From an uncultured Odoribacter sp. (GTDB lineage Bacteria > Bacteroidota > Bacteroidia > Bacteroidales > Marinifilaceae), in NCBI GenBank assembly GCA_900541415.1, contig UQJP01000022.1, positions 9,974 through 73,973 of the forward strand: DNA of 64,000 bases. Direction: 5' to 3'. The position numbers and the translations under genes were made by a program. The notes under the pieces were generated by a model that saw only the letters and a program-made list of their open reading frames with translations, ran no database searches and had not been told where the DNA came from. Within the stretch, counting starts at the first letter, position 1. Every line of letters starts with the position of its first letter. Positions 9,325-18,627 of this stretch are shown here, one piece after another.

Positions 9325-10227
9325 TCAGCCTTTTTTCCGGAAATCAACAGGCGAAAGCCCCGCTTTCCGCTTAAAAAATTTACCAAAAGAAGATTGATCT
9401 GAAAAATTCAACAAAACTGCAATTTCCTGTATCGACAACTTCGACTGCGTCAGCAGCGTACGGGCATCGCTATATAGCATTTCAAATATAAAATCACACA
9501 CGCTTTGCCCGGTCACCCGCTTCACGATCAAAGTAAGGTAATGCGCCGATAAATTCAGGCGGGAAGCATAAAATTCCACCTTATGTTCCTCCCGGTAATG
9601 GGACACCAGCAATTCGATAAAAGCTTTGATCGTACTTTCATAGCGGGTTAAATTTCCTTCCCCATTGGTAACAGCGTAGCGTTCGATGATATTGCTCAGG
9701 TCGAGATAAAAAGTGAAAAGGGTGTTCAACACCATTTCTTTGTAATAAAAATGATCAGGACGATCGATGGTTTCATTAACGGCGGCAATCCTCCGGGAAA
9801 GCAATGCGGCATTATCCGGGCTTAGCTTTATAATCGGGGCATTATAAAGCCGGACACCGTATTTCACCCTGTGGTAGATCATATCCGTAGAATCCATTTC
9901 ATTGATAAATTCCTTACTGACCAACAGGCACAAACACCTGAAATCAGGCGTACAGGCACTGAAATGGAACAGATGCGAAGACGACAACACCAACAAATGA
10001 TCCACCCCTACCGGGTATGCCCTGTAATTCACATACACCGTCCCTTTTCCTGATAATACCAATACGGTTATAAGCGCATCGAAATAAACAGCCGAAGCAA
10101 GCTGGGAAACCACATCCTGATAATCGATTGTCAGGCAGTTTACCTTTTTTCTCAAATCGTCCGTATTACCGCCACCGGGATATAATTCACCGATGTTTTT
10201 TATACGCATTTCATTCTTCATCTTCAC
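9325..10227 (-). CDS. AraC-family transcriptional regulator
   Basis: 300 residues: an N-terminal ligand-sensing region of about 190 residues and a C-terminal AraC double helix-turn-helix (about residues 205-298) ending in the typical SIQEIAVLLNFSDQSSFGKFFKR and GLSPVDFRKK elements (described in parts). It is divergent from the efflux operon starting at 10381, with the promoters of both in a gap of about 150 bp, so it very likely controls that operon. The gap holds an imperfect inverted repeat around GATTTTCGACGGAAATC (10301-10317) that could be an operator. Confidence 0.92.
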   Translation of the reverse strand: MKMKNEMRIKNIGELYPGGGNTDDLRKKVNCLTIDYQDVVSQLASAVYFDALITVLVLSGKGTVYVNYRAYPVGVDHLLVLSSSHLFHFSACTPDFRCLCLLVSKEFINEMDSTDMIYHRVKYGVRLYNAPIIKLSPDNAALLSRRIAAVNETIDRPDHFYYKEMVLNTLFTFYLDLSNIIERYAVTNGEGNLTRYESTIKAFIELLVSHYREEHKVEFYASRLNLSAHYLTLIVKRVTGQSVCDFIFEMLYSDARTLLTQSKLSIQEIAVLLNFSDQSSFGKFFKRKAGLSPVDFRKKG

Positions 10228-10380
10228 TCCATTTTAAACTTCAGCAAAGATAGCTCCAATCGGGAATATGTCCAAATTAAACCAATTTTGTGCATTTTCA
10301 GATTTTCGACGGAAATCTTTTTCTCCGAAATTTGCAACCGATTTCCGGGAACGGATAACAAGATCATAAACAATCATCAC

Positions 10381-11700
10381 ATGAAAAGAATGAAAGGAAT
10401 TCTATTATTTATCCTATTTTCGGGCAACCTGCCTTTTCTAACCGCCCAAACCATTTTAAAACAAAAGCTGAGCATCGAGGACTTGTTCCAGTTGGCAGAT
10501 TCCAACAGCCGGAGCATCCGTACGTATCGTATCGGGGAAGAGGAGGCCGGGCAAGCCGTGAAAGTGGCCAAAAGTGCCAATCTCCCTTCCGTCGATGTAT
10601 CCGTTTCTGCCAGCTATTTGGGGGATGCCTGGTTATCCGACAGGAATTTTTCGAACGGGCAGAATGCCCCCATGCCCCATTTCGGGAACAACTTTGCCAT
10701 AGAAGCGTCGCAGGTTGTCTACGCAGGCGGAACCATATCGAACCAGATCGCCATTGCCAGATTACAGCAGCAATTGGCACAATTAGACAAAGAAAAAAAC
10801 AAGCAGGACATCCGTTTCCTGCTGGCAGGCAACTATTTGGAAATGTATAAACTTCAAAATCAAAAAGAAGTCTATCTGAAAAACATCGAGCAAACCCAAA
10901 AATTATTATCCGATATTCAAGCCAAAGAACAGCAGGGGCTGGCTCTGAAAAACGACATCACCCGCTATGAATTGCAGTTAAAATCCCTGGAATTGGCATT
11001 AACCCAAATTCAAAACGGAATACTGATCCTAAACCATCAACTGGTGACGGTTTTAGGCTTGCCGCAAGAAACTGTCATAGAAACGGACACCACGCTATTG
11101 GAGAAATTGCCTATCCCGTTCAACGAAAACCAATGGCAGGAAACCGCCAAAACAGAATCGCCTATTTTGCAACAAACCCAGTTGAACATCAGGCAGCATG
11201 AACATCTGGAAAAGACGGCAAAAGCAGAACGCCTGCCTTCGATCGCCCTGTTTGCAGGCGACCGTTTCGACGGTCCCATCACCATTGAAGTTCCCCCCAT
11301 CGACCAAAACCTCAATTATTGGTATGTCGGTATCGGGCTGAAATTCAACATCGCTTCGGCTTTCAAATCCGGAAGAAAAATAAAACTATCCCAGCTCGCC
11401 ACTCAAAAAGCGATAGAAACCGACTTGTTATCCCAGGAAAACATACAAACAGCTGTCAAAGAGGCTTACATCCGTTTTCAGGAAGCCTTCACCATTTACG
11501 ACACCCAGCTAAAAAGCCTGGAACTCGCCACCCAAAATTACAGCGTTATCAACAATCGCTATTTGAACGAGCTGGCCCTGATTACAGATATGCTCGATGC
11601 AAGCAATTCCAAGCTAAATGCCGAATTGGAAGTAGCCAATGCCCGCATCAACATCATCTTCAATTACTATAAGCTCAAAAAAACAGTAGGAAATTTATAA
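10381..11700 (+). CDS. TolC-family outer-membrane efflux protein
   Basis: Outer-membrane exit duct of a tripartite efflux pump. The open frame begins at 10288, but the ATG at 10381 gives a proper signal peptide (MKRMKGILLFILFSGNLPF, cut after LTAQ) and a 439-residue product. Long helical repeats rich in Gln, Leu and Ala, twice repeated, are typical of the OEP fold. It is the first gene of an operon with an EmrA-like adaptor (25 bp downstream) and an MFS pump. Confidence 0.9.
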   Translation: MKRMKGILLFILFSGNLPFLTAQTILKQKLSIEDLFQLADSNSRSIRTYRIGEEEAGQAVKVAKSANLPSVDVSVSASYLGDAWLSDRNFSNGQNAPMPHFGNNFAIEASQVVYAGGTISNQIAIARLQQQLAQLDKEKNKQDIRFLLAGNYLEMYKLQNQKEVYLKNIEQTQKLLSDIQAKEQQGLALKNDITRYELQLKSLELALTQIQNGILILNHQLVTVLGLPQETVIETDTTLLEKLPIPFNENQWQETAKTESPILQQTQLNIRQHEHLEKTAKAERLPSIALFAGDRFDGPITIEVPPIDQNLNYWYVGIGLKFNIASAFKSGRKIKLSQLATQKAIETDLLSQENIQTAVKEAYIRFQEAFTIYDTQLKSLELATQNYSVINNRYLNELALITDMLDASNSKLNAELEVANARINIIFNYYKLKKTVGNL

Positions 11701-11724
11701 ACCATCCATTTTAATATCAAGGAC

Positions 11725-12759
11725 ATGAAACGAAAAACTAAAAAAGGAATCTATAATATCACGGTTAGCCTGCTACTTTTAGGTGGCATTGTTTGGGTTA
11801 GCTCCCGCTTTATCCATTGGGGAAATGTGGAATACACAGACAATGCGCAGGTAAAACAATTAATCGTCCCGGTAAACTCCAGAGTGCAGGGATTTATACA
11901 AAAGATTTACTTCCATGAATACCAACAGGTGCACAAAGGCGATACCCTTGCCATGATCGAAGATGCGGAATTCAGGCTACGGTTAGCCCAGGCAGAAGCC
12001 GACTACCAAAATGCCCTGTCGGGACAGGTGGTGCAAAATTCTACGATCAACACCACCCAAAACAACCTTTCCGTATCGGATGCCGGAATACAGGAAGCCA
12101 AAATCCGCCTTGACAATGCCGAGCGGGAATATAACCGTTATAAAAACCTGTTGGAACAGGAAGCCGTCACCAAGCAGCAATACGATGCCATTGAAACGGA
12201 TTACAAAGCTTCAAAAGCCAGATTCGAGTTATTGTTGCGCCAAAAGCAATCCACAGCTCTCTTAAAACAGGAACAAACCCAACGTTTGGAACAAACAAAC
12301 GCGATAATCAAACTGGCAGAAGCAACGCTTGAAATAGCCCGTTTGAACCTCTCCTACACCGTCATCACAGCTCCCTGCGACGGAACGACGGGAAGAAAAG
12401 AGATACAGGAAGGGCAATTGATCCAGCCGGGACAAACTCTGGTGGACATTGTCGACCAAAACGACAAATGGATTGTGGCCAATTATAAAGAAACCCAAAC
12501 CGCCAACATCCGGGAAGGCCAACCGGTAGAACTGGAAATCGATGCCATTCCGGACGTTGTTTTCAAAGGTGTGGTAAAATCCATCTCCCGCGCCACAGGA
12601 TCGAGCTTTTCGCTCATTCCTCAGGATAACTCTGCCGGGAATTTTGTAAAAATAGAACAACGTATCCCCGTCCGTATCGAATTTGCCGGAGGAAACGCTC
12701 CCGAACACCTGGAACGGCTGCGCGCGGGAATGAACGTAGAATGCATAGTTAAATATTAA
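11725..12759 (+). CDS. HlyD/EmrA-type membrane fusion protein
   Basis: Periplasmic adaptor joining the MFS pump to the TolC-like duct. 344 residues: an N-terminal membrane anchor (about 11-30), a lipoyl-like half (VNSRVQGFIQKIYF, near 48), a long coiled-coil hairpin (about 85-200), the second lipoyl half (TVITAPCDGTTGR) and a beta-barrel region near GQPVELEIDA. This is the EmrA domain order. It lies 25 bp after the outer-membrane gene and 4 bp before the pump gene. Confidence 0.93.
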   Translation: MKRKTKKGIYNITVSLLLLGGIVWVSSRFIHWGNVEYTDNAQVKQLIVPVNSRVQGFIQKIYFHEYQQVHKGDTLAMIEDAEFRLRLAQAEADYQNALSGQVVQNSTINTTQNNLSVSDAGIQEAKIRLDNAEREYNRYKNLLEQEAVTKQQYDAIETDYKASKARFELLLRQKQSTALLKQEQTQRLEQTNAIIKLAEATLEIARLNLSYTVITAPCDGTTGRKEIQEGQLIQPGQTLVDIVDQNDKWIVANYKETQTANIREGQPVELEIDAIPDVVFKGVVKSISRATGSSFSLIPQDNSAGNFVKIEQRIPVRIEFAGGNAPEHLERLRAGMNVECIVKY

Positions 12760-12763
12760 ATTT

Positions 12764-14356
12764 ATGCACGAAACAGGACCTTTTTCTATCCCGGCGATCC
12801 GTGATTTTATCCCGGAAAAACTGAAACCGTGGATCATTGTCGTTTTTGTCATTATTTTCCAGCTTTCCGGGGGAGTCTATCTGGCTGCGGTAAGCGAAAT
12901 GGTGGGAGGGTTATCCCTGATGCAGGAAGACATCATGATGGCAGGCTATGCCTCTATGGTCGGCATGGCCCTGACCTTCACCGTCATGTTCCGGCTAAAA
13001 TTCCGGTTCAATTCGAAAACATCATTGCTCACCTGCTGCATCGCCATCATTTGCTGTAACCTCATTTGTGTATACACCCGTAACGTCCCTTTGCTCGTAG
13101 CCACCTGCTTCGTTGCAGGAATTTTCAGGATGTGGGGGACTTTCGAGTGCAATTCCACCATCCAGCTTTGGATTACCCCGAAAAGGGATTTATCCGTATT
13201 TTTCAGCTACATCTATCTGCTGGTGCAAAGCTGCATCCAATTGTCCGGATTGATTACCGTATATACGGCATTTTGGTCGAAATGGGAATCTATGCACTGG
13301 CTGGTGATCGGTTTACTCGGAGGGATGATGCTGGCAACCGTCGTCCTGTTCAAAAAACTCCCTTCCATGCGGAAACTTCCCTTGTACGGAATAGACTGGT
13401 TAGGGGCGCTGATGTGGGGATTGACCTTGTTATGCCTCATTTTCATCTGTGTCTACGGGGAACACTACGAATGGTTCGACTCCACCTATATCCGGACAGC
13501 CGCTTTTGCCAGCCTTATCATCCTGTTTTTAAACTTATGGAGGGCTTCGTTTATCCGGCATCCGTTCATTGCTTTGGAAACCTGGAAATTCCGGACCGTT
13601 TACCTGACTTTTATCCTGTATATCGTGATCGATATTTTGCTGGCTCCATCCCATTTGTTCGAGCACATCTACCTGGAAGCCGTGCTCGGTTACGATTCCT
13701 TAAACGTGATCTCCCTGAACTGGGTGGTGCTTGCCGGAATCATTACGGGAAGCATCTTTACCTACTATGTTTTCGCCCGGCAAAAATGGAGTTATAAAAG
13801 CATGACGGTCATTGCATTCACGGCGTTCACCGGGTATCTGATGTATTTTTATTTTATAATAGACTATAATTTACCAAAGGAAACATTGGTATTCCCTATA
13901 TTTCTAAGGAGCTTCGGGTATGTCATCATCGCCATCTGCTTTCTGACAGCCCTCTCACGGGTTCCGTTCCAGCTTTTCTTTCAGGCCATATCCATACAGG
14001 CATTTGTAAGCGCCGGATTCGGAGGAGCTTTGGGAACTGCCGTTTTGGGACATGCCCTGACGGCTGCCGCCAAAAAGAATGCCATGTTGCTCGGAGCCAC
14101 CTTAGACCGGGTGCATCCCTTTGCCGGACAGCTTCCTAAAGGTGAGCTTTACGGAGCTTTACAACAGCAGGCGCTGATGACCTCCATGAAGGAATTATAT
14201 GGCTGGCTTACACTATTGGGGTTGATATGCCTTTTAGCATTCCTGTTAAAAGAAAGTTCTATCCGTCCCCAATATGTATTCCATCCGAAATACAGTGTCA
14301 TCCGCCGTTTCGTCAAACACGAACTGCGCATGCTCGTAAAAACTGAAAAAGTCTGA
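12764..14356 (+). CDS. MFS efflux transporter, DHA2/EmrB-like
   Basis: 530 residues with about 14 predicted hydrophobic segments, the size and layout of DHA2 (EmrB-type) drug:H+ antiporters; the usual motif A is divergent. It begins 4 bp after the adaptor gene, so pump, adaptor and duct form a tripartite exporter controlled by the divergent AraC regulator. The substrate is unknown; bile acids or toxic aromatics are plausible in a gut organism but that is inference. A strong terminator follows. Confidence 0.85.
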   Translation: MHETGPFSIPAIRDFIPEKLKPWIIVVFVIIFQLSGGVYLAAVSEMVGGLSLMQEDIMMAGYASMVGMALTFTVMFRLKFRFNSKTSLLTCCIAIICCNLICVYTRNVPLLVATCFVAGIFRMWGTFECNSTIQLWITPKRDLSVFFSYIYLLVQSCIQLSGLITVYTAFWSKWESMHWLVIGLLGGMMLATVVLFKKLPSMRKLPLYGIDWLGALMWGLTLLCLIFICVYGEHYEWFDSTYIRTAAFASLIILFLNLWRASFIRHPFIALETWKFRTVYLTFILYIVIDILLAPSHLFEHIYLEAVLGYDSLNVISLNWVVLAGIITGSIFTYYVFARQKWSYKSMTVIAFTAFTGYLMYFYFIIDYNLPKETLVFPIFLRSFGYVIIAICFLTALSRVPFQLFFQAISIQAFVSAGFGGALGTAVLGHALTAAAKKNAMLLGATLDRVHPFAGQLPKGELYGALQQQALMTSMKELYGWLTLLGLICLLAFLLKESSIRPQYVFHPKYSVIRRFVKHELRMLVKTEKV

Positions 14357-14391
14357 AAAATCTCTTTTCTTACTCCTCTATAAAGAGATTA

Positions 14392-14424
14392 TTCCGTTAT
14401 TTATCTTAAACATAAATAACGGAA
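14392..14424. terminator. Terminator between convergent genes
   Basis: A 13-bp perfect stem TTCCGTTATTTAT / ATAAATAACGGAA (14392-14404, 14412-14424) with a 7-nt loop lies between the pump gene and the convergent HsdR-N-like gene. T-rich sequence follows on the plus strand (GACTTTTT). An additional small hairpin AATCTCTTT / AAAGAGATT precedes it. Confidence 0.75.
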
Positions 14425-14437
14425 AGACTTTTTCTAC

Positions 14438-14884
14438 TTATTTTTTATCTTCAAAAAACGGGAAATCATTCAGAAAAGAAAATTGTTTTTCAAGCCCCAT
14501 GCAACCGCAATAATGCTTCACGCCGTTGGTCACGGCGATATAGCGGGCAGACATCACCAGATTGTAACCGAATACCTGGTCGAACACTTTTTGCGATAGT
14601 TCCACCGTAGGGGCTTTACATTCCACAATGAGAAACGGCACTCCTTTCCGGTCGAAACACACCAGATCGAAACGGCGGCGCAACCCATAAAGATCGATCT
14701 CCTTTTCCACGGCAATCGAAGCGGGCGGATAGCCTTTATAGCCAATCAAAAAATGAACGATATGTTGCCTCACCCATTCTTCCGGGGTTAAGGCAACATA
14801 TTTTTTACGGATGATGTCATAAATCACGGGCATCCCGTTCTGTTTCCTCACTCGATATTCAAAGGCAGGTAATGACAACTCCAT
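14438..14884 (-). CDS. HsdR N-terminal-domain (PD-(D/E)XK-like) protein
   Basis: 148 residues matching the Bacteroidetes stand-alone version of the type I restriction enzyme R-protein N-terminal domain. Visible nuclease-like elements are a conserved Glu in IAVEKEIDLYG, the Asp in RRRFDLVCFD and the ECKAP (E-x-K) motif. No methylase, specificity or helicase genes are nearby, so it is not part of a type I system here. Its role is unknown; homologues are widespread as single genes. Confidence 0.85.
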   Translation of the reverse strand: MELSLPAFEYRVRKQNGMPVIYDIIRKKYVALTPEEWVRQHIVHFLIGYKGYPPASIAVEKEIDLYGLRRRFDLVCFDRKGVPFLIVECKAPTVELSQKVFDQVFGYNLVMSARYIAVTNGVKHYCGCMGLEKQFSFLNDFPFFEDKK

Positions 14885-14958
14885 ATTCTACATTCTTAAA
14901 CTGCGATCATTCATTCGTGTGCTAATCCTCATACATCCTTTTCAACCATACGCTCCGT

Positions 14959-17319
14959 TTATTCCACCCAACCCATTCCGGCATCCATCCGGGCTTTCTT
15001 CCCGTTGAACACCACCTCGGAAGGATGTTTCAGGTTACAATGTAAACGGGTGATCTGCTTTTCGTCCCCCTTCACCGTCAAACGGCCTTTCTCCTGCTTC
15101 ACTTTACAGTTATACCCCACCACCGTTCCGTCAGCACGTTCCAGGATAAAAGCATTCGTCAATACGGTTTCCCCGATGCACTTAAACACTTCGTGCACAT
15201 CGTTATCCTGTGTATTTACCGTTTGCCAGTCGCTAATCATATGAACATACTGTTCCCCGATAACAAATTTACGGGTGTCGTATAATTTTGGATGCGGATT
15301 TCCGAAACTCAAATCGTCAAAAGTAACTTTCCGGTCAGGACTGCACGCCTGTTCCACCCGTAAATGCGGATCGACAACGAAAGCCCACCGCAAATCGCCG
15401 TTCCGGTAATCGATCAAATTGGCAAAAGCTCCCATCGCATTAAAAGTCTGTTCCAGCCACTTTTCTTCCCCGGTCAATAAATAAGCGTAATAGGTAGCAT
15501 AAGCCCGCCAGCCGCTCCAGCCATGAGGCGAATTAAACATATTGGGCAGCATCTGCACATCGTATTGGGCCTCCCAATAGCGCATCGTTCCCTGCCGACG
15601 GCGTGCATCCGGCACCCTTAACTGGGTGAGGCAGCTATGGCTGTTCAATATCTTCATCATGGCATCCGTGTAATGTCGCCTTTCCTGTTCACCCTCCTGC
15701 AACAAGGCAAACAAGCCGATCTGTAAAGCCGAACACGAAATCATGCCGTCTTCAAACGTCATCTCCCCTTCGGTCTGGAAATTTCCCTGTGAGGCCACCA
15801 ACTGATCGATTGCCCGTTTCGCCGAAGCATAATGGCGTTCGTAAGCCTCCTGCCATTGAGCCTCTTTTTGTCCCAAACGCTTTTCAACCTCGGCCAATTC
15901 CAATATACTTTTGGCAATGTAGATCACGCTGGTATACACCGTATGACGGTTACAATAGGCCCCGTCTTCCCGTTGCGAACTACGAATCATCCAATCTGCC
16001 AGCCGGCAGGCATCCTCCATATCTTTCGTATTTCCTCCCGCCTCATACCTGTCCACCAATATCCCGATGATTCCCGCCGTGTTTTGAATCCGGCTTGCAT
16101 AATACTTCGGCTCCATCTTCGCCGTGTCGTGCAAAAGGTTAAACACCAGGTCGAAACGGTCGCTCAACGCCCGGTCCACCTGCTTGTCGGGAAAATATTT
16201 CGCTGCAATAAAAGCAGAGTAAAACCCATACCAGCTCTCCACGTGTGAAGTGGCTTTCTGATGATAGCGCAAAGCGTTTTCCCGGGCTTTGGTCATCGTC
16301 CATTCCCAGGAACGGGGCACGGCCAGCACGGCTTCCGCCTGCTTGTCACCGCTAACCGCCTCCACCCGATACAATCCTGTCCGGGGCAATACCACACTCA
16401 CCTGCCGACGGTCGTTCGCCGCCTTCATCCGGCAGGCAATCTCTTTCCCGGCATCGTCCGTTACCCGGACAACCGGATTCTTCCCCCACACCTCGAACAC
16501 AGCCTCGTCCCCCGGACGGAATGAAGTTCTTTCCGCATAAATCATCGGAATATCAGCCGCCTGAGTCACGGCCTGTTCCAAATCCTCTAATTTTCCGGCA
16601 TTCACAAACGCAATCAGCCACGACTTCGATTCCCCCTGCTTCAATTCATACAAATGTTGCGGATGTCGGTCGGGCAAAGGTAATTCATTCAACAAATCAA
16701 GATTCAGCGATTCGATCCGGTGGCCCATAAACCAATAGGGAGCAGGATCCATATAGCCCAAATTATAATCCACACTCCACGAAGCCACAGGCTGTTCCGA
16801 CACCAAGGCCAGCGTATGCTCCTCCGGTGTCTGAAGATAACCGTAGAAATGAGTTTTTTCACAATGCATCAGCGTAGGAAAATATTTGTGAAACCAATCG
16901 GGATATTTATCCATATACGTATCTATCCCCAACTTCAATCCGGCCTTTTCCGGCTGGAAAGTCACATTTCCCCGGTTGGTCAAAGTGACCTCCATGGCCG
17001 GGCATCCCCGGTATTCCCGATATTTAATCATACATTCCACCCCGTCGATCATCGCCACAAAACAATTATAACCACTCGGCACCCAGCGGGCTTTCACCTC
17101 CTGATTTTCCCGTTTGGCATAAAAACGAGGCCCGGCCTTTTCTTCCTTCCGGAAAAACGGAATCGTGTCATTCCCCGCCTTATTCCGAAAAATCATCTGT
17201 TCGATAAAGCCATCCCTACCGATCCGGCATTCCCAGTTATTTTTTTTCATCACGGTTTGCCCGATCCCCGTCAGGGAAGCAAACACCAATGCACTTGCCA
17301 CAGTTGTTCTCAGCATCAT
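14959..17319 (-). CDS. Secreted protein, probable six-hairpin (alpha/alpha)-barrel enzyme of unknown specificity
   Basis: 786 residues with a signal peptide (hydrophobic residues about 5-19, cut near TGIGQ). The first half to about residue 330 looks beta-rich; from about 340 on, aromatic-rich helical repeats (for example SHVESWYGFYSAFIAAKY and SPHGWSGWRAYATYYAYL) resemble the toroid fold of six-hairpin glycosidases and lyases. No family can be named and no catalytic residue assigned. The start is ATG 17319 or the adjacent ATG 17316. It lies 19 bp after the NagX-like acyltransferase gene, so both probably work on the same glycan. Confidence 0.7.
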   Translation of the reverse strand: MMLRTTVASALVFASLTGIGQTVMKKNNWECRIGRDGFIEQMIFRNKAGNDTIPFFRKEEKAGPRFYAKRENQEVKARWVPSGYNCFVAMIDGVECMIKYREYRGCPAMEVTLTNRGNVTFQPEKAGLKLGIDTYMDKYPDWFHKYFPTLMHCEKTHFYGYLQTPEEHTLALVSEQPVASWSVDYNLGYMDPAPYWFMGHRIESLNLDLLNELPLPDRHPQHLYELKQGESKSWLIAFVNAGKLEDLEQAVTQAADIPMIYAERTSFRPGDEAVFEVWGKNPVVRVTDDAGKEIACRMKAANDRRQVSVVLPRTGLYRVEAVSGDKQAEAVLAVPRSWEWTMTKARENALRYHQKATSHVESWYGFYSAFIAAKYFPDKQVDRALSDRFDLVFNLLHDTAKMEPKYYASRIQNTAGIIGILVDRYEAGGNTKDMEDACRLADWMIRSSQREDGAYCNRHTVYTSVIYIAKSILELAEVEKRLGQKEAQWQEAYERHYASAKRAIDQLVASQGNFQTEGEMTFEDGMISCSALQIGLFALLQEGEQERRHYTDAMMKILNSHSCLTQLRVPDARRRQGTMRYWEAQYDVQMLPNMFNSPHGWSGWRAYATYYAYLLTGEEKWLEQTFNAMGAFANLIDYRNGDLRWAFVVDPHLRVEQACSPDRKVTFDDLSFGNPHPKLYDTRKFVIGEQYVHMISDWQTVNTQDNDVHEVFKCIGETVLTNAFILERADGTVVGYNCKVKQEKGRLTVKGDEKQITRLHCNLKHPSEVVFNGKKARMDAGMGWVE

Positions 17320-17337
17320 TCAAAAATTATATGACTA

Positions 17338-18513
17338 TTATATTTTTATATAAATCCGTTTCCGGTATAAAATTTCCGCCACAGCCCAATGCAGCGCCAC
17401 ATACGCCAAAGCATACACCAGCGAAGCCCATTGCGGCTCAATCCACGATTTCAACAAGACATTGTATATAAAACCTTTCACGGAAATCAATTCCCCGTGA
17501 TAGTAAAAACACACTGCATCCAAAACAATCGCAAGCACCTCCGACAGCACATACAGGAACAACGGATTCACCCCGAACACCTCAAAAGGGTGGCTCCACC
17601 GCCGGAAACCTTTTACGTCGATCACAAAAATCAACAACGCCAGCAATTGGGAAGCGAATCCACAAGCCACCAGCACAAAAGTAGGACTCCAGATTTTCTT
17701 ATTGATCGGACAACCATAGCTGAACAGCAATCCGATAAACGCCATCACTGTGCCATAAATAAAAAGTCGCTGAATCCGTTCACGATTATCTTTTATGCTC
17801 AACAGGATATATCCCATAAACATACCGATCAGCACATGGGCAAAGCAGGGCAGGCTGCTCAACAAACCTTCGGGATCGAAACCAAACCACACCCCCTCCG
17901 GCGAAACAGTTTTTAAAATATGATTTTCACCGAACACAGCCCGGTCAATGATACCGATTACATTCTGTTCGGTACGCATAAACCCATGTCCGGCAAACAA
18001 TATCACGCCATAAGCAAGCAGAATCCCCGTAATCACTTTCCAGTAGTGCTTCGGCTTCACCCACAAACTGATCAGGGCCGCCCCGAAATAACTGATCGCC
18101 AACCGCTGCAACACTCCGGGAATCCGGATATTCTCAAACGGGAACACATTGGCCGCCAGCCGCTGCACCAGCGTCATGTCGGTGTTTTCTATATCGCACA
18201 AGGCTGAAAACAAAATCCTGAACCAATTGATTCCGATGCTAATTAAGAAAATAATGACCGCCCGTTTCAAGATCTTCCAGGCCGACTCTTTCGAAAAAGT
18301 GAAATCGTATTTCCGCAAAGAAAAAAACATGGAAACTCCCATAATGAACATAAAGAAAGGGAATACCAGATCGGTAGGGGTCAGCCCGTTCCAGGCCGCA
18401 TGTCGCAGGGGAGCAAATACATTCCATGCTCCGGGGTTATTCACCAGGATCATACCGGCCACAGTCAGCCCCCGTAAAACGTCGAGAGCCAATAAACGAT
18501 TCGATTGTTGCAT
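17338..18513 (-). CDS. NagX/HGSNAT-like membrane acyltransferase (DUF5009 type)
   Basis: 391 residues with about 10 membrane helices. The N-terminal motif RLLALDVLRGLTVAGMILVNN and LVFPFFMFIMGVSM are hallmarks of the family related to heparan-alpha-glucosaminide N-acetyltransferase and bacterial NagX. The human enzyme moves acetyl from cytosolic acetyl-CoA across the membrane onto glucosamine ends. The role here is inference: acetylation of a periplasmic sugar, perhaps produced or used by the secreted protein encoded next. A paralogue lies at 43857-45026. Confidence 0.85.
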   Translation of the reverse strand: MQQSNRLLALDVLRGLTVAGMILVNNPGAWNVFAPLRHAAWNGLTPTDLVFPFFMFIMGVSMFFSLRKYDFTFSKESAWKILKRAVIIFLISIGINWFRILFSALCDIENTDMTLVQRLAANVFPFENIRIPGVLQRLAISYFGAALISLWVKPKHYWKVITGILLAYGVILFAGHGFMRTEQNVIGIIDRAVFGENHILKTVSPEGVWFGFDPEGLLSSLPCFAHVLIGMFMGYILLSIKDNRERIQRLFIYGTVMAFIGLLFSYGCPINKKIWSPTFVLVACGFASQLLALLIFVIDVKGFRRWSHPFEVFGVNPLFLYVLSEVLAIVLDAVCFYYHGELISVKGFIYNVLLKSWIEPQWASLVYALAYVALHWAVAEILYRKRIYIKI

Positions 18514-18627
18514 CAGAAATTAATTTTTCACAAAGAAAAAGAAAAAATCCTATTTCCAATGGAAAACCTTACATAATTTAAGCAGAATGACTGCTTCCTC
18601 CCCTCCGGGTTTGCAACTGACGTGACT

